Below, one piece after another: positions 1 through 6,809 of a DNA stretch of 9,137 bases. The notes below the pieces were generated by a model. The model made no database searches. It saw only the letters and a program-made list of their open reading frames with translations, and was not told the origin of the DNA. The DNA lies in contig CP070752.1 in the NCBI GenBank assembly GCA_020348625.1, forward strand, positions 1,067,468 through 1,076,604, read 5' to 3'. Position 1 is the first letter of the stretch; every line of letters starts with the position of its first letter. The position numbers and the translations under genes were made by a program. This DNA comes from Deltaproteobacteria bacterium. Its GTDB lineage: Bacteria; Desulfobacterota; DSM-4660; Desulfatiglandales; B25-G16.

Positions 1-24
1 GGATCCCCCGTAAACAAGTCGCTG

Positions 25-47
25 AAAAAACAAGCCCGGGAGTCTTG
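25..47 (-). terminator. Weak intrinsic terminator after the Nudix gene
   Basis: Read on the minus strand, a short stem (CAAG pairing with CTTG, positions 47-44 with 34-31) with a partly paired GC-rich loop is followed at once by six T residues (positions 30-25). It lies about 30 bases past the stop codon of the Nudix gene. The stem is only four perfect pairs plus two possible inner pairs, so it would be a weak terminator. The location and T-run are what support it. Confidence 0.35.
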
Positions 48-77
48 GAACGAAAGAAAGGGTTTCATGGTGTGCGC

Positions 78-542
78 TTATTTCAAATGAGAATGCTTTG
101 CGGAGTTAAAGTAATAATCGATTTGGATTTTTTCTTTCAGGAATTTCCTTGTGCTCGGGCTTAAGGCAATTTCGTCGAGCTCGGGGTGAGCAATCCAGCG
201 GGCATCGCAAGCATCACTGCCCGGATTCGGCTGGCCACTGATATAGTCGGCCAGTAGGTCTACGATCACGTAGTGGAACCGGATGCGCCCGCGGGCATCG
301 CGTTCGATAACGTCAAAGGTGTATACCGGGTCTTTGGCCCGTATGATGACACCGGTCTCTTCTCTGGTCTCTCGCTCGGCAGCTACCTGTAAGGTTTCTC
401 CCAACTGGACGCGGCCGCCGGGAATTGCCCATAACCCTTTGCCTGGAGGATTCTCCCGCTTGACGAGAAGGACCCTGTTTTCCTTGAATACGACTGCCCC
501 CACAGCAACACGAGGGCTGGTTGGATAGTCACGTTTTGACAT
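78..542 (-). CDS. Nudix hydrolase (ADP-ribose pyrophosphatase-like)
   Basis: A 154-residue protein of the Nudix superfamily, which hydrolyses nucleoside diphosphates linked to another moiety using divalent metal. The full Nudix box is present: G43, five residues, E49, seven residues, then RETREETGV at 57-65, so E58, E61 and E62 can bind metal. The preceding strand (RVAVGAVVFKENRVLLVKR, 11-29) and the later HYVIVDLLADY and DARWI segments match the small ADP-ribose pyrophosphatase-like group; the real substrate is unknown. The start is uncertain. The ATG at 542 gives the usual family length and N-terminus but has no clear ribosome-binding site. In-frame starts at 656 (ATG, with AGGA eight bases upstream) and 662 (GTG) would add about 40 residues unlike the family. 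It is separated from the AEC permease gene by more than 250 bases, so co-transcription is doubtful. Confidence 0.9.
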   Translation of the reverse strand: MSKRDYPTSPRVAVGAVVFKENRVLLVKRENPPGKGLWAIPGGRVQLGETLQVAAERETREETGVIIRAKDPVYTFDVIERDARGRIRFHYVIVDLLADYISGQPNPGSDACDARWIAHPELDEIALSPSTRKFLKEKIQIDYYFNSAKHSHLK

Positions 543-571
543 AGGAGTGAACCAATGCCTTTCACCTACCA

Positions 572-610
572 AAGGATTAAGAAAATCCTTAGATTTCGCT
601 GTGGTACCAC
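572..610 (-). promoter_or_regulatory. Structured leader of the Nudix gene: palindrome plus hairpin
   Basis: Upstream of the favoured Nudix start there is a perfect 10-base palindrome GTGGTACCAC (601-610). It is followed on the minus strand by a hairpin with seven perfect pairs, AAGGATT pairing with AATCCTT around a five-base loop (590-572). The palindrome with its flanks (AGCGTGGTACCAC) resembles the conserved T-box antiterminator core, AGGGTGGNACCGCG. However, no T-run follows the hairpin and I could not make out a Stem I or specifier loop. If translation starts at 656 this stretch would be coding instead. It is recorded as a possible RNA control element, not an identified riboswitch. Confidence 0.2.
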
Positions 611-792
611 GCTGCAACCCTGTACACAAAGAGGTCTCGGCCTCATGCTGGTTCATTACCACATTCCTGGTCTATTACAAAGGAGATTCACGAAAGAGTC
701 TAACGAAGCTCCGCCTCAGGCCGAAAAGTACCGCTTGGATTAAGACATGATCCGCATTGCTTTAGTCATTTGGCATTGGCGCCGGGCGCATG

Positions 793-827
793 GCCTTATG
801 CCTTGTGCCTTACGCCTCTGGCCAGTC
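793..827. repeat. Heptanucleotide short tandem repeat
   Basis: Five consecutive seven-base units begin with GCC at 793, 800, 807, 814 and 821. The first three fit GCCTTRY closely and the last two are degenerate. The tract lies in the non-coding gap between the AEC permease and Nudix genes, next to a GGCGCC palindrome at 778-783. Short intergenic heptamer arrays of this type occur in many bacterial genomes, and no function can be read from it. Confidence 0.6.
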
Positions 828-867
828 GGAAGATCATCCTAAGTGAGTAACAAAACATGATATAAAT

Positions 868-881
868 CTCAAGATCTTGAG
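868..881. repeat. 14-base perfect palindrome downstream of AEC permease
   Basis: CTCAAGATCTTGAG is a perfect palindrome starting 34 bases past the stop codon of the AEC permease gene. As RNA on the minus strand it could fold as a five-pair stem with a GATC loop, followed by AT-rich sequence but no clean T-run. It could therefore be a very weak terminator or a protein-binding dyad. Confidence 0.35.
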
Positions 882-914
882 CTATGAAGACAGCTGGTAT
901 CAGAGAACCTTATC

Positions 915-1862
915 TCACGGAGGGGTGAAGAACAGGGAAAACAGCCAGACCATAAAGGATATGGAAACAAGGGAGAAAACGAAACTGGCAACGAGAAACT
1001 GGTTCACAATAGCCCTGTTTCCCCCAAACCGTTCTGTCACCAGGGGAACTGCGGTGACGGGGGGTATGGCACTCTGTAGGAGCATGATCAGGGCAATGTG
1101 GTATGGGGGTCGCAGTATCATTAATATCCCAAGAAAGACGAGGGGGAAAAGAATATTCTTGACGGTTACGAATTTTGCAATTTCTGCCAGCTGGAGTTTA
1201 CCCTTTTGTTGGAAATCTACGTAAATGCTGCCGCCGAGTATAAGCATGAGAAGTGGTAGCGTCATACCGCCCACCAGCGCCAGGATGGAAAGCAAGAAAT
1301 TTGGGATAATCTGCTGCACCCCGAACAACCGAATAGCAATTGCGAGGAGGGTCGCGATCAATACAGGATGGATTATCTTTCTCCAGTTCAGCGTTCCCTT
1401 GCCGCTTCTCTTAAAGAAGAAAGGATGTGTGCTGAAGAAGAGCGCCGGATAAAAGATGGTAAACAGGAACAGGAACACGACATAGGGCGACTCGTCCCCA
1501 TACATTCCCGCCAGTATGGCGAGGGGGAAGAAGATAGCATTCTGGTAGAAGAGACTAATCGCGAATTCTCGCCGGGTATCCCTTTTGGACACAAATGTCG
1601 CCAAGAAGGTTAAGGCCCCGGCGCAGGCCATGAAAAAGAAACACCAGAGCGGTAACTGCCACCAGTCCTGAGATTCAGCCGGCGAGAAGTCTCGGATGAT
1701 CGTCACGAAAATGAGGCTCGGCAGCGCGATGTCAAGGGCGAGGGGAGAGAGAAAACCAAGGATGTCGCCGGGCACGATTCGTTTCCTGATAATCCAGAAG
1801 CCTATTATCCCTATGCCGAGGAGGACTGCTACCGACTCGAGCGTGCTAACGAATACTGCCAT
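915..1862 (-). CDS. AEC (auxin efflux carrier) family permease
   Basis: A 315-residue, strongly hydrophobic inner-membrane protein of the AEC family. Bacterial members are secondary transporters for small carboxylates such as malate or malonate and for other organic anions, and several have unknown substrates. About eight to ten membrane segments alternate with short charged loops. Family-like features include the ALPSLIF segment (46-52), YQNAIFFPLAI (106-116), GGMTLPLLMLILGGSI (198-213) and IPPVTAVPLVTERFGGN (266-282) near the C-terminus. The length is normal. The ATG at 1862 is preceded by a modest GGAAAGAG ribosome-binding site. It lies 191 bases after the barrel protein gene on the same strand, with no clear terminator between, so read-through from the transport cluster is possible. 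A separate promoter could not be defined. Substrate unknown. Confidence 0.9.
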   Translation of the reverse strand: MAVFVSTLESVAVLLGIGIIGFWIIRKRIVPGDILGFLSPLALDIALPSLIFVTIIRDFSPAESQDWWQLPLWCFFFMACAGALTFLATFVSKRDTRREFAISLFYQNAIFFPLAILAGMYGDESPYVVFLFLFTIFYPALFFSTHPFFFKRSGKGTLNWRKIIHPVLIATLLAIAIRLFGVQQIIPNFLLSILALVGGMTLPLLMLILGGSIYVDFQQKGKLQLAEIAKFVTVKNILFPLVFLGILMILRPPYHIALIMLLQSAIPPVTAVPLVTERFGGNRAIVNQFLVASFVFSLVSISFMVWLFSLFFTPP

Positions 1863-2053
1863 GTGCTCTTTCCAGGTATTTTTGATGGCAATGCGCAGAT
1901 GACATTGTGCAGGCGATCCTTGAGATAGCCTATAGTCTCCCAGTATTGAGACCAGCGGTCAAGAGGAAAATATCATTCGAGCGTCTAGGGAGATTTCACC
2001 AGTAAAGATTATGGGGGGCTAAAGGGAGGCCAGGATCCGCTAGTGCCGGATAG

Positions 2054-3523
2054 TTAGAAAAAATAGGTCAGCCAGAGAAATGCGGTGTTCGGGGGCGTAC
2101 TGAGTAAGGAGGTACCGGAAAGCGGGAATCCACCGTACTCCGTACCCTCTTGGCCATAATAAAGGGTACCCCCGAGGGTTAGCTGGATATCTTCGGCAGC
2201 GTCCCACACAGCCCGGGGTTGGAGAATCCCCGAAGGATCGGCAAGATTGTTGATCACGGTGAGGTAGAGGTTAAACAGGGGGTGAACTTCTACCCTGATG
2301 TGGCCGCTCAGGTAGGCCCTTCCGAGGGTATACAGCTCTCCCCGCTCAAGCCGTTCGGAAAGGTCAGGATCGACAAGGGCTGCAGTATACTGATCTTCGC
2401 CCAGCCCGTTAAGATAGAACTCTATAAACCCATACAAATTCCTTTCCCACCACACCCATGAGTAATCCATGTTTGCCACTAGGGAGAGATAGTCTTCTGT
2501 GCCTCTATCTTCTTCGAGAAAGGTCCATAGGGCATCGATTCGCCACGCCGCCCCGCCCAGGTATCCTGCACTGCCAAAGCCGACTACTGTGTCTTCATAG
2601 TGTATGGCGGTCATAATATCGAACTCGGTGGTTCCCCGCGCAACGTGTAGTTTACCGGCCAGGGAGGACTGGGCCCATTGTACGTCTTTGCTTATCGGGT
2701 CTCTCCGCGGTACGTACAGGAACTGGAAATTGCCGATTCGCTCCATTGAGAACTGGGTAAAAACCAAGTCGTCGCCCACCTTGTAGTCACGCTCGATGTC
2801 TGCCGGAGAAAAGGGGTTGAACAGGTCCATCGGGTTAAAGAGCAACCCGTTCCCCCAGGTGATCGCCTGCCGACCAACGCTGAGCGCACCCCATTTGGGA
2901 AGTATTGTCAGAAACAGCCGATCCAGACGGTGATACCAAACAGAGTCGCTATCTTCTTTGATCGTCTTGGTTAGGTCCATGAAACGCCGGTCGTCTTCCA
3001 ATGGCCCGACGCGTAAGGAAGTGCCGGCGAAAAGATCGGGGTACGTGTGCTCCAAAGCCGTGAGCCTTCGTCGGGTGTCGCCGCCAGAGAGGATATTCTC
3101 ATAGTGGGTTTCGAACGTCCCCCAGGTCCCGAAGAAAAGCCTGCTCGTGAGCCGGGCCTCGATCGTGCCATCATACAGCGGATCAGTACCAACGGGCTGG
3201 AAATACGATTCATCTTCGGGCCACGAAGCCGACCCCCGTACCTTGAAATATCCTCCCCACTCGCTCTCAAGGTCCTTAGGCCAAAGCGTTGAGGATGGTG
3301 TGGCGGTATTCGATACATCGGATGCGGATCTGGCCACGGCATCGGTTTGGGCCCACGACGCCCTGTGGGTCATTTCGATGATCCAAAAAACCAGGAGGAA
3401 TGAGCAACTGAGCAGGAGGGCATTGCTCCACAGGCTGGGACTCGGGGTGTGAGGTCTGGGATGTGCCACCGCTTTATCTGGGGCACTAGTTTCCACGGAT
3501 CTGATCATCGGCCACGAGTCCAT
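2054..3523 (-). CDS. Outer-membrane beta-barrel protein of the ABC export cluster
   Basis: A 489-residue predicted outer-membrane barrel. After a long N-terminus comes a hydrophobic signal core (about 34-49) with a likely cleavage site after SWA (about residue 58). The rest is rich in alternating aromatic and polar residues typical of amphipathic strands, and the chain ends in LWLTYFF, with the terminal phenylalanine expected for BAM recognition. A conspicuous central motif is GRQAITWGNG (218-227) followed by NPMDLFNPFSP (230-240). It resembles the GRQ...WG motif of DUF1302-type and related porin-like proteins; this is recalled similarity, not a search result. The start is unclear. ATG 3523 overlaps the ATPase gene by 38 bases, ATG 3508 overlaps by 23, and neither has a good ribosome-binding site, which suggests translational coupling. 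A start further inside would give a more normal signal peptide. Its place as last gene of the cluster suggests it is the outer-membrane component. Confidence 0.75.
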   Translation of the reverse strand: MDSWPMIRSVETSAPDKAVAHPRPHTPSPSLWSNALLLSCSFLLVFWIIEMTHRASWAQTDAVARSASDVSNTATPSSTLWPKDLESEWGGYFKVRGSASWPEDESYFQPVGTDPLYDGTIEARLTSRLFFGTWGTFETHYENILSGGDTRRRLTALEHTYPDLFAGTSLRVGPLEDDRRFMDLTKTIKEDSDSVWYHRLDRLFLTILPKWGALSVGRQAITWGNGLLFNPMDLFNPFSPADIERDYKVGDDLVFTQFSMERIGNFQFLYVPRRDPISKDVQWAQSSLAGKLHVARGTTEFDIMTAIHYEDTVVGFGSAGYLGGAAWRIDALWTFLEEDRGTEDYLSLVANMDYSWVWWERNLYGFIEFYLNGLGEDQYTAALVDPDLSERLERGELYTLGRAYLSGHIRVEVHPLFNLYLTVINNLADPSGILQPRAVWDAAEDIQLTLGGTLYYGQEGTEYGGFPLSGTSLLSTPPNTAFLWLTYFF

Positions 3524-4175
3524 CCCTAATCAGGACCAGACGACGTGCATAGTCCATAACCATGGGATCGTGTGTGGAAAAGATAAAGGTGACCTTCTTT
3601 TTCTGGTTTAACTCGACCATCATCTCCAGCAACCCCTTTCCCGTCGTTGAATCCAGGTTCGCGGTCGGTTCGTCCGCCAGCACAATTGAAGGGCTGGACA
3701 CGATGGCCCTGGCAACGGCAACACGCTGCTGCTGACCCCCGGATAATTCGGCTGGACGCCGGCCGTATGTTCCCTCTAAGCCCACATCATCTAATATAGT
3801 CCTTGCTAGCTCGCGTCGCTCGGCAGGTGGTATGCCCTGGAGGAGCATGACGAATTCCACGTTCTCTAGTGCCGAGAGCACCGGGACGAGATTGTATGAT
3901 TGAAACACGAATCCCACCTTGTGCAAGCGCAAGCTGGCGAGCTCGGACTGGGTCATTTCATTCAGGATGTTCCCGTTTACGGTGATGCGGCCCGAGTCAG
4001 GTACGTCTAATCCGCCGATAATATTAAGCAAGGTGGTCTTACCGGAGCCGGACGGTCCGGCCAAAGCGAGAAAGCCCCCCTTTTGAACGGAAAGGCTCAC
4101 GCCGTTCAAGGCCTTGACCTCTACGTTTCCCTGTCGGTATGATTTCTTAATGTCGACCAATTCAACTATGTTCAT
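3486..4175 (-). CDS. ABC transporter ATP-binding protein, LolD/MacB type
   Basis: A 229-residue ATPase subunit that should dimerise at the inner membrane and power the two permeases encoded just upstream. All motifs are intact: Walker A GPSGSGKTT (40-48), Q-loop glutamine Q92 in VFQSYNLVP, signature LSGGQQQRVAVARA (144-157), Walker B SIVLADEP (163-170) with the catalytic glutamate E169, a D-loop at about 174-175, and the switch histidine H202 in STHDP. The length and the 'LADEPTANLD' style are those of the LolD/MacB/FtsE group, whose partners are FtsX-fold permeases, in agreement with the neighbours. A strong ribosome-binding site AGGAG lies seven bases before the ATG at 4175. The 3' end overlaps the start of the barrel protein gene. 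Confidence 0.95.
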   Translation of the reverse strand: MNIVELVDIKKSYRQGNVEVKALNGVSLSVQKGGFLALAGPSGSGKTTLLNIIGGLDVPDSGRITVNGNILNEMTQSELASLRLHKVGFVFQSYNLVPVLSALENVEFVMLLQGIPPAERRELARTILDDVGLEGTYGRRPAELSGGQQQRVAVARAIVSSPSIVLADEPTANLDSTTGKGLLEMMVELNQKKKVTFIFSTHDPMVMDYARRLVLIRDGLVADDQIRGN

Positions 4176-4197
4176 GGGTTAACTCCTTCAAAAGGAT

Positions 4198-4241
4198 CGG
4201 CCTAAGCCCTACGGCCTCAAGCGAAGCGGTCCTCAAGCAGG
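4198..4241. repeat. Degenerate three-copy repeat of about 15 bases
   Basis: In the 76-base gap between the second permease gene and the ATPase gene, three adjacent imperfect units begin at 4198, 4212 and 4227. Each starts with CGG and contains a variant of CCTCAAGC. It may be a remnant of an intergenic repeat, or chance similarity in a short stretch. Confidence 0.3.
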
Positions 4242-4251
4242 GCGCTCCTCA

Positions 4252-5475
4252 TCACGTCTGCGCCAGTGCTTCGACCGGGGTGAATCGAGCTGCCTTAAGG
4301 GCCGGATAACAGCTGACCAGCAAGCCCAAGACAAACACAACCGCATTAGCCATAACGAGGTCTTTTCCGGAAATGACCGGATATATGATCCGGGGCGCAC
4401 CGAAGTACTCCATGCCCGCGGCAAGGGCAGAGAGGTCGATGCCGCCTCCGGAAAGCGCGAAGCTCGTCAGGAGACCGAATATGTTCCCGATTGCCATGCC
4501 CAGAATAAGGAGCAAGCACGATTCAGTGAGGACTTCTCTGACTATCCACCGGGGTTTCATACCCAACGCCTTGAGGAGGCCGAACTCCCTCATTCGCTCG
4601 AAAACCGCCATGAGCGTGGTGTTAACAACGCCAAAGCCCATGGCAATAAAAACTACCAAGAACCACAAATAGAGGAAGTTCTCGGAAATAGCCAGATACG
4701 CGGTGAGCAAAGGCAAGAGTTCTTTCCACGTATTGATTTCATAGTCTTCAGAGGGCAACGTGTCCTGCAGGGCAGCCGTGACCTCATCGGCTTTCTGATG
4801 GTCAGGCAAGAGAATCGATACTTCAGAGATGCCCTTTTTCAGTTTGAGCATCTGCTGGGTCGCACCCACGGTGACGAAAACGAACTGTTTCTCAGTTGCC
4901 TCCAATTCGGCCCTAAAGATCCCTATGATACGGAAGGCGCGAGACGCAATCTCCCGGTCCGAACCCTGAGACATAATAACGAGTTTGCGGCCCAATCCGG
5001 TCTCGAACTCATTCGCCAAGGCGTTACCGATAATAATTCCGTTTTTATCCTCGGCCTTGAGGTACCTTCCCTGGGCGATCGCATCTCCGATAAAGGAAAC
5101 GGCAGCCTCAGCTGCTGGGTCAATTCCCACGAGAACAACACCACCCGAATGCCGGGCGTTACTTGCAACGGCACTGACCCTAACTCGTAAACTCCAGCGG
5201 GCACCCGCCGGGAGAATCTCTTTGAGAGCATGTTCCAGTGGCTGGGGATCGACAATGCTATGTTCGATTACCGGATCATGCCGATAGCCCCGGCTGTGCA
5301 CCTGGATGTGTCCGGTGAGCGTGGCAATGCCGTTTCGGATCATTTGGTCAACCATCCCTCGCATCAGGGCACCGAGCGTAATCATGCACCAAACACCGAT
5401 AACCACGGCGGTCAATATGACCACGGTGCGCCTGGGGTTTCGCCAGATGTTTCGCCACCCGAGTTGGAGGTACAC
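4252..5475 (-). CDS. ABC transporter permease, FtsX/LolE type (second subunit)
   Basis: A 407-residue inner-membrane permease. The N-terminal motif WRNIWRNPRR (7-16) precedes the first membrane helix (about 18-38). A large periplasmic MacB-type domain follows (about 40-262), then the C-terminal FtsX domain with helices at about 265-290, 318-342 and 373-393. The coupling segment FERMREFGLLKALG (292-305) and the PVEAL ending are typical of the LolC/LolE/FtsX family. It is a paralogue of the upstream permease, so the transporter is probably a heterodimer, as in LolCDE. The GTG start at 5475 is chosen because GAGGG lies six to seven bases upstream and the family N-terminus begins there. Unlike the rest of the cluster, it is separated from the preceding gene by 89 bases of AT-rich sequence. 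The substrate is unknown; lipoprotein or lipid extraction is the family-based guess. Confidence 0.92.
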   Translation of the reverse strand: MYLQLGWRNIWRNPRRTVVILTAVVIGVWCMITLGALMRGMVDQMIRNGIATLTGHIQVHSRGYRHDPVIEHSIVDPQPLEHALKEILPAGARWSLRVRVSAVASNARHSGGVVLVGIDPAAEAAVSFIGDAIAQGRYLKAEDKNGIIIGNALANEFETGLGRKLVIMSQGSDREIASRAFRIIGIFRAELEATEKQFVFVTVGATQQMLKLKKGISEVSILLPDHQKADEVTAALQDTLPSEDYEINTWKELLPLLTAYLAISENFLYLWFLVVFIAMGFGVVNTTLMAVFERMREFGLLKALGMKPRWIVREVLTESCLLLILGMAIGNIFGLLTSFALSGGGIDLSALAAGMEYFGAPRIIYPVISGKDLVMANAVVFVLGLLVSCYPALKAARFTPVEALAQT

Positions 5476-5564
5476 GAAAATCCCTCACACAATTGAAAAT
5501 TTAAGGTTGAAAATCGCCTATTTAAAAAAATCTAAAACATTCAATTATCAATATTCATTAGCAC
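5476..5564 (-). other. AT-rich spacer between the two permease genes
   Basis: This 89-base non-coding stretch is far richer in A and T than the genes around it. It contains an A7 tract (5524-5530) and two direct copies of TTGAAAAT at 5493-5500 and 5507-5514, spaced 14 bases apart. On the minus strand a TTGATA element is followed at longer than ideal spacing by TTTAAA, so an internal promoter is possible but weak. No hairpin that would terminate transcription was found. Confidence 0.4.
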
Positions 5565-6803
5565 TTACACCGCGCTCATGGCCTCCACCGGTCGAAGGCG
5601 CCTTACTTTCAGTGCCGGATAAAGGGCCGTCAGTAGGGTGATGATGAGCACGGCACCTGGTCCAATTGACAGTGACAACAACGAAAGCTTTGGCCACATT
5701 CGCTCGGGTATACCATACTGCCGCATCAGCTCCGATGCGCCTGAAATGAATATGCCGTGTACCTGAAAATACCAGGTGATGATGCCTCCGGCGATAATGC
5801 CGATGATAATGCCAAGGACTGCCATAGTTGTTGATTCGAGCAACAGCAACCTAGTCAACCGCCAGGGGGTGGTGCCGATGGCCATGAGAACGCCGAATTC
5901 CCTGGTCCGCTCAAGCACGGACATGAGGAATGTATTCAGGATACTAAAGGCAACCACCACAATCAGAATGAAATAAAAGATCAGGCCGCTCACCAGGTCC
6001 ATTTGAATCCCCTGTATGAGGCCAGGCATAAGCTCCATCCAGTCAAGCGTAACGAGACGATTTTCTCTGTCTAACTTCTTGATGCCTTCCGTGATAGCTT
6101 TTTTCACCTCCTCAAGACCTTCAAGTGAATTCACAAGGGCCACAACCTCATGGACCGATGCTCCCATGTTGTATACTTCTTGAAAGACCTTGAGCGGCAT
6201 CTGCAGAGAGGAGCGATCGAAGTCATCCTGGCCTGAACTGTAAATCCCCTTTACCCGTATGACCGTGGCTGCAATGGCACCATCACGTCCTTGGCCCAGA
6301 AGAACTACCTCATCCCCAAGGTCTACGCGGAGGTTTTTGGCAAGAAGTTCCCCGATGAGTGCCTCATTGGTGTCATCTTGGGAAAGATAGTTCCCGCGGC
6401 GAATCAGGTCTTTGATGGTAGAGACCTGGGCCTCCCTCTCCGGCTCGATACCGATTACCAGGATTCCGTAAGTCCGTTCCTTTGAGGAGGCTAGGGAGAA
6501 GGCCTTGGCTCGAAAGCTATACGTACGTACTCCTGGGCTGCTTTCCAAAACGCCGGCAACTCTATTGGGATCGGGCACCGTCAGGCGGATGTCCTGCTTA
6601 TCATTATAGCCCTCGGCCTGAACCTGCAGGTGGCCCGTGTGGATTCTGGTTGCAAAATTGATCATCGAATCATACGAGCCCAGCTGCCAAGACAACATGA
6701 ACACCAACAACACGCACGCAAATGCAATTGCCGATATGGTGAGAACGGAACGCCGAGGATTTCGCCAGATATTTCTCCAGGCTATCTTGAAATCTATTGA
6801 CAT
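5565..6803 (-). CDS. ABC transporter permease, FtsX/LolC type (first subunit)
   Basis: A 412-residue inner-membrane permease with the same plan as its neighbour. WRNIWRNPRR (9-18) leads into a first helix at about 20-42, followed by a periplasmic domain to about 265 and three C-terminal helices at about 270-296, 322-346 and 378-398. The LERTREFGVLMAIGTTPWR segment (297-315) between helices two and three is the characteristic FtsX coupling region that contacts the ATPase. The ATG at 6803 follows AAGGA closely and lies only six bases past the stop codon of the LolA-like gene, so the two are surely co-transcribed. No periplasmic adaptor (MacA-like) gene accompanies it, which argues against a MacAB-TolC-type drug or toxin pump and favours Lol-like extraction of a membrane-bound cargo. 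Confidence 0.93.
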   Translation of the reverse strand: MSIDFKIAWRNIWRNPRRSVLTISAIAFACVLLVFMLSWQLGSYDSMINFATRIHTGHLQVQAEGYNDKQDIRLTVPDPNRVAGVLESSPGVRTYSFRAKAFSLASSKERTYGILVIGIEPEREAQVSTIKDLIRRGNYLSQDDTNEALIGELLAKNLRVDLGDEVVLLGQGRDGAIAATVIRVKGIYSSGQDDFDRSSLQMPLKVFQEVYNMGASVHEVVALVNSLEGLEEVKKAITEGIKKLDRENRLVTLDWMELMPGLIQGIQMDLVSGLIFYFILIVVVAFSILNTFLMSVLERTREFGVLMAIGTTPWRLTRLLLLESTTMAVLGIIIGIIAGGIITWYFQVHGIFISGASELMRQYGIPERMWPKLSLLSLSIGPGAVLIITLLTALYPALKVRRLRPVEAMSAV

Positions 6804-6809
6804 GGTTCC

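Noticed and set aside
1..6. BamHI site GGATCC at the very start, suggesting a cloning junction
   Set aside because: An identical site occurs inside the window at 2033-2038, so the edge site could be coincidental and says nothing about the biology.
877..1224. 115-codon plus-strand ORF opposite the AEC permease gene
   Set aside because: Antisense shadow of a clear membrane transporter gene.
1863..2053. Promoter with TTGACC and TATAGG for the AEC permease gene
   Set aside because: The two elements are 22 bases apart, too far for a normal sigma70 promoter, and no other good pair was found.
4798..5190. 130-codon plus-strand ORF opposite the second permease gene
   Set aside because: Antisense shadow of a well-supported permease; no ribosome-binding site or recognisable motif.
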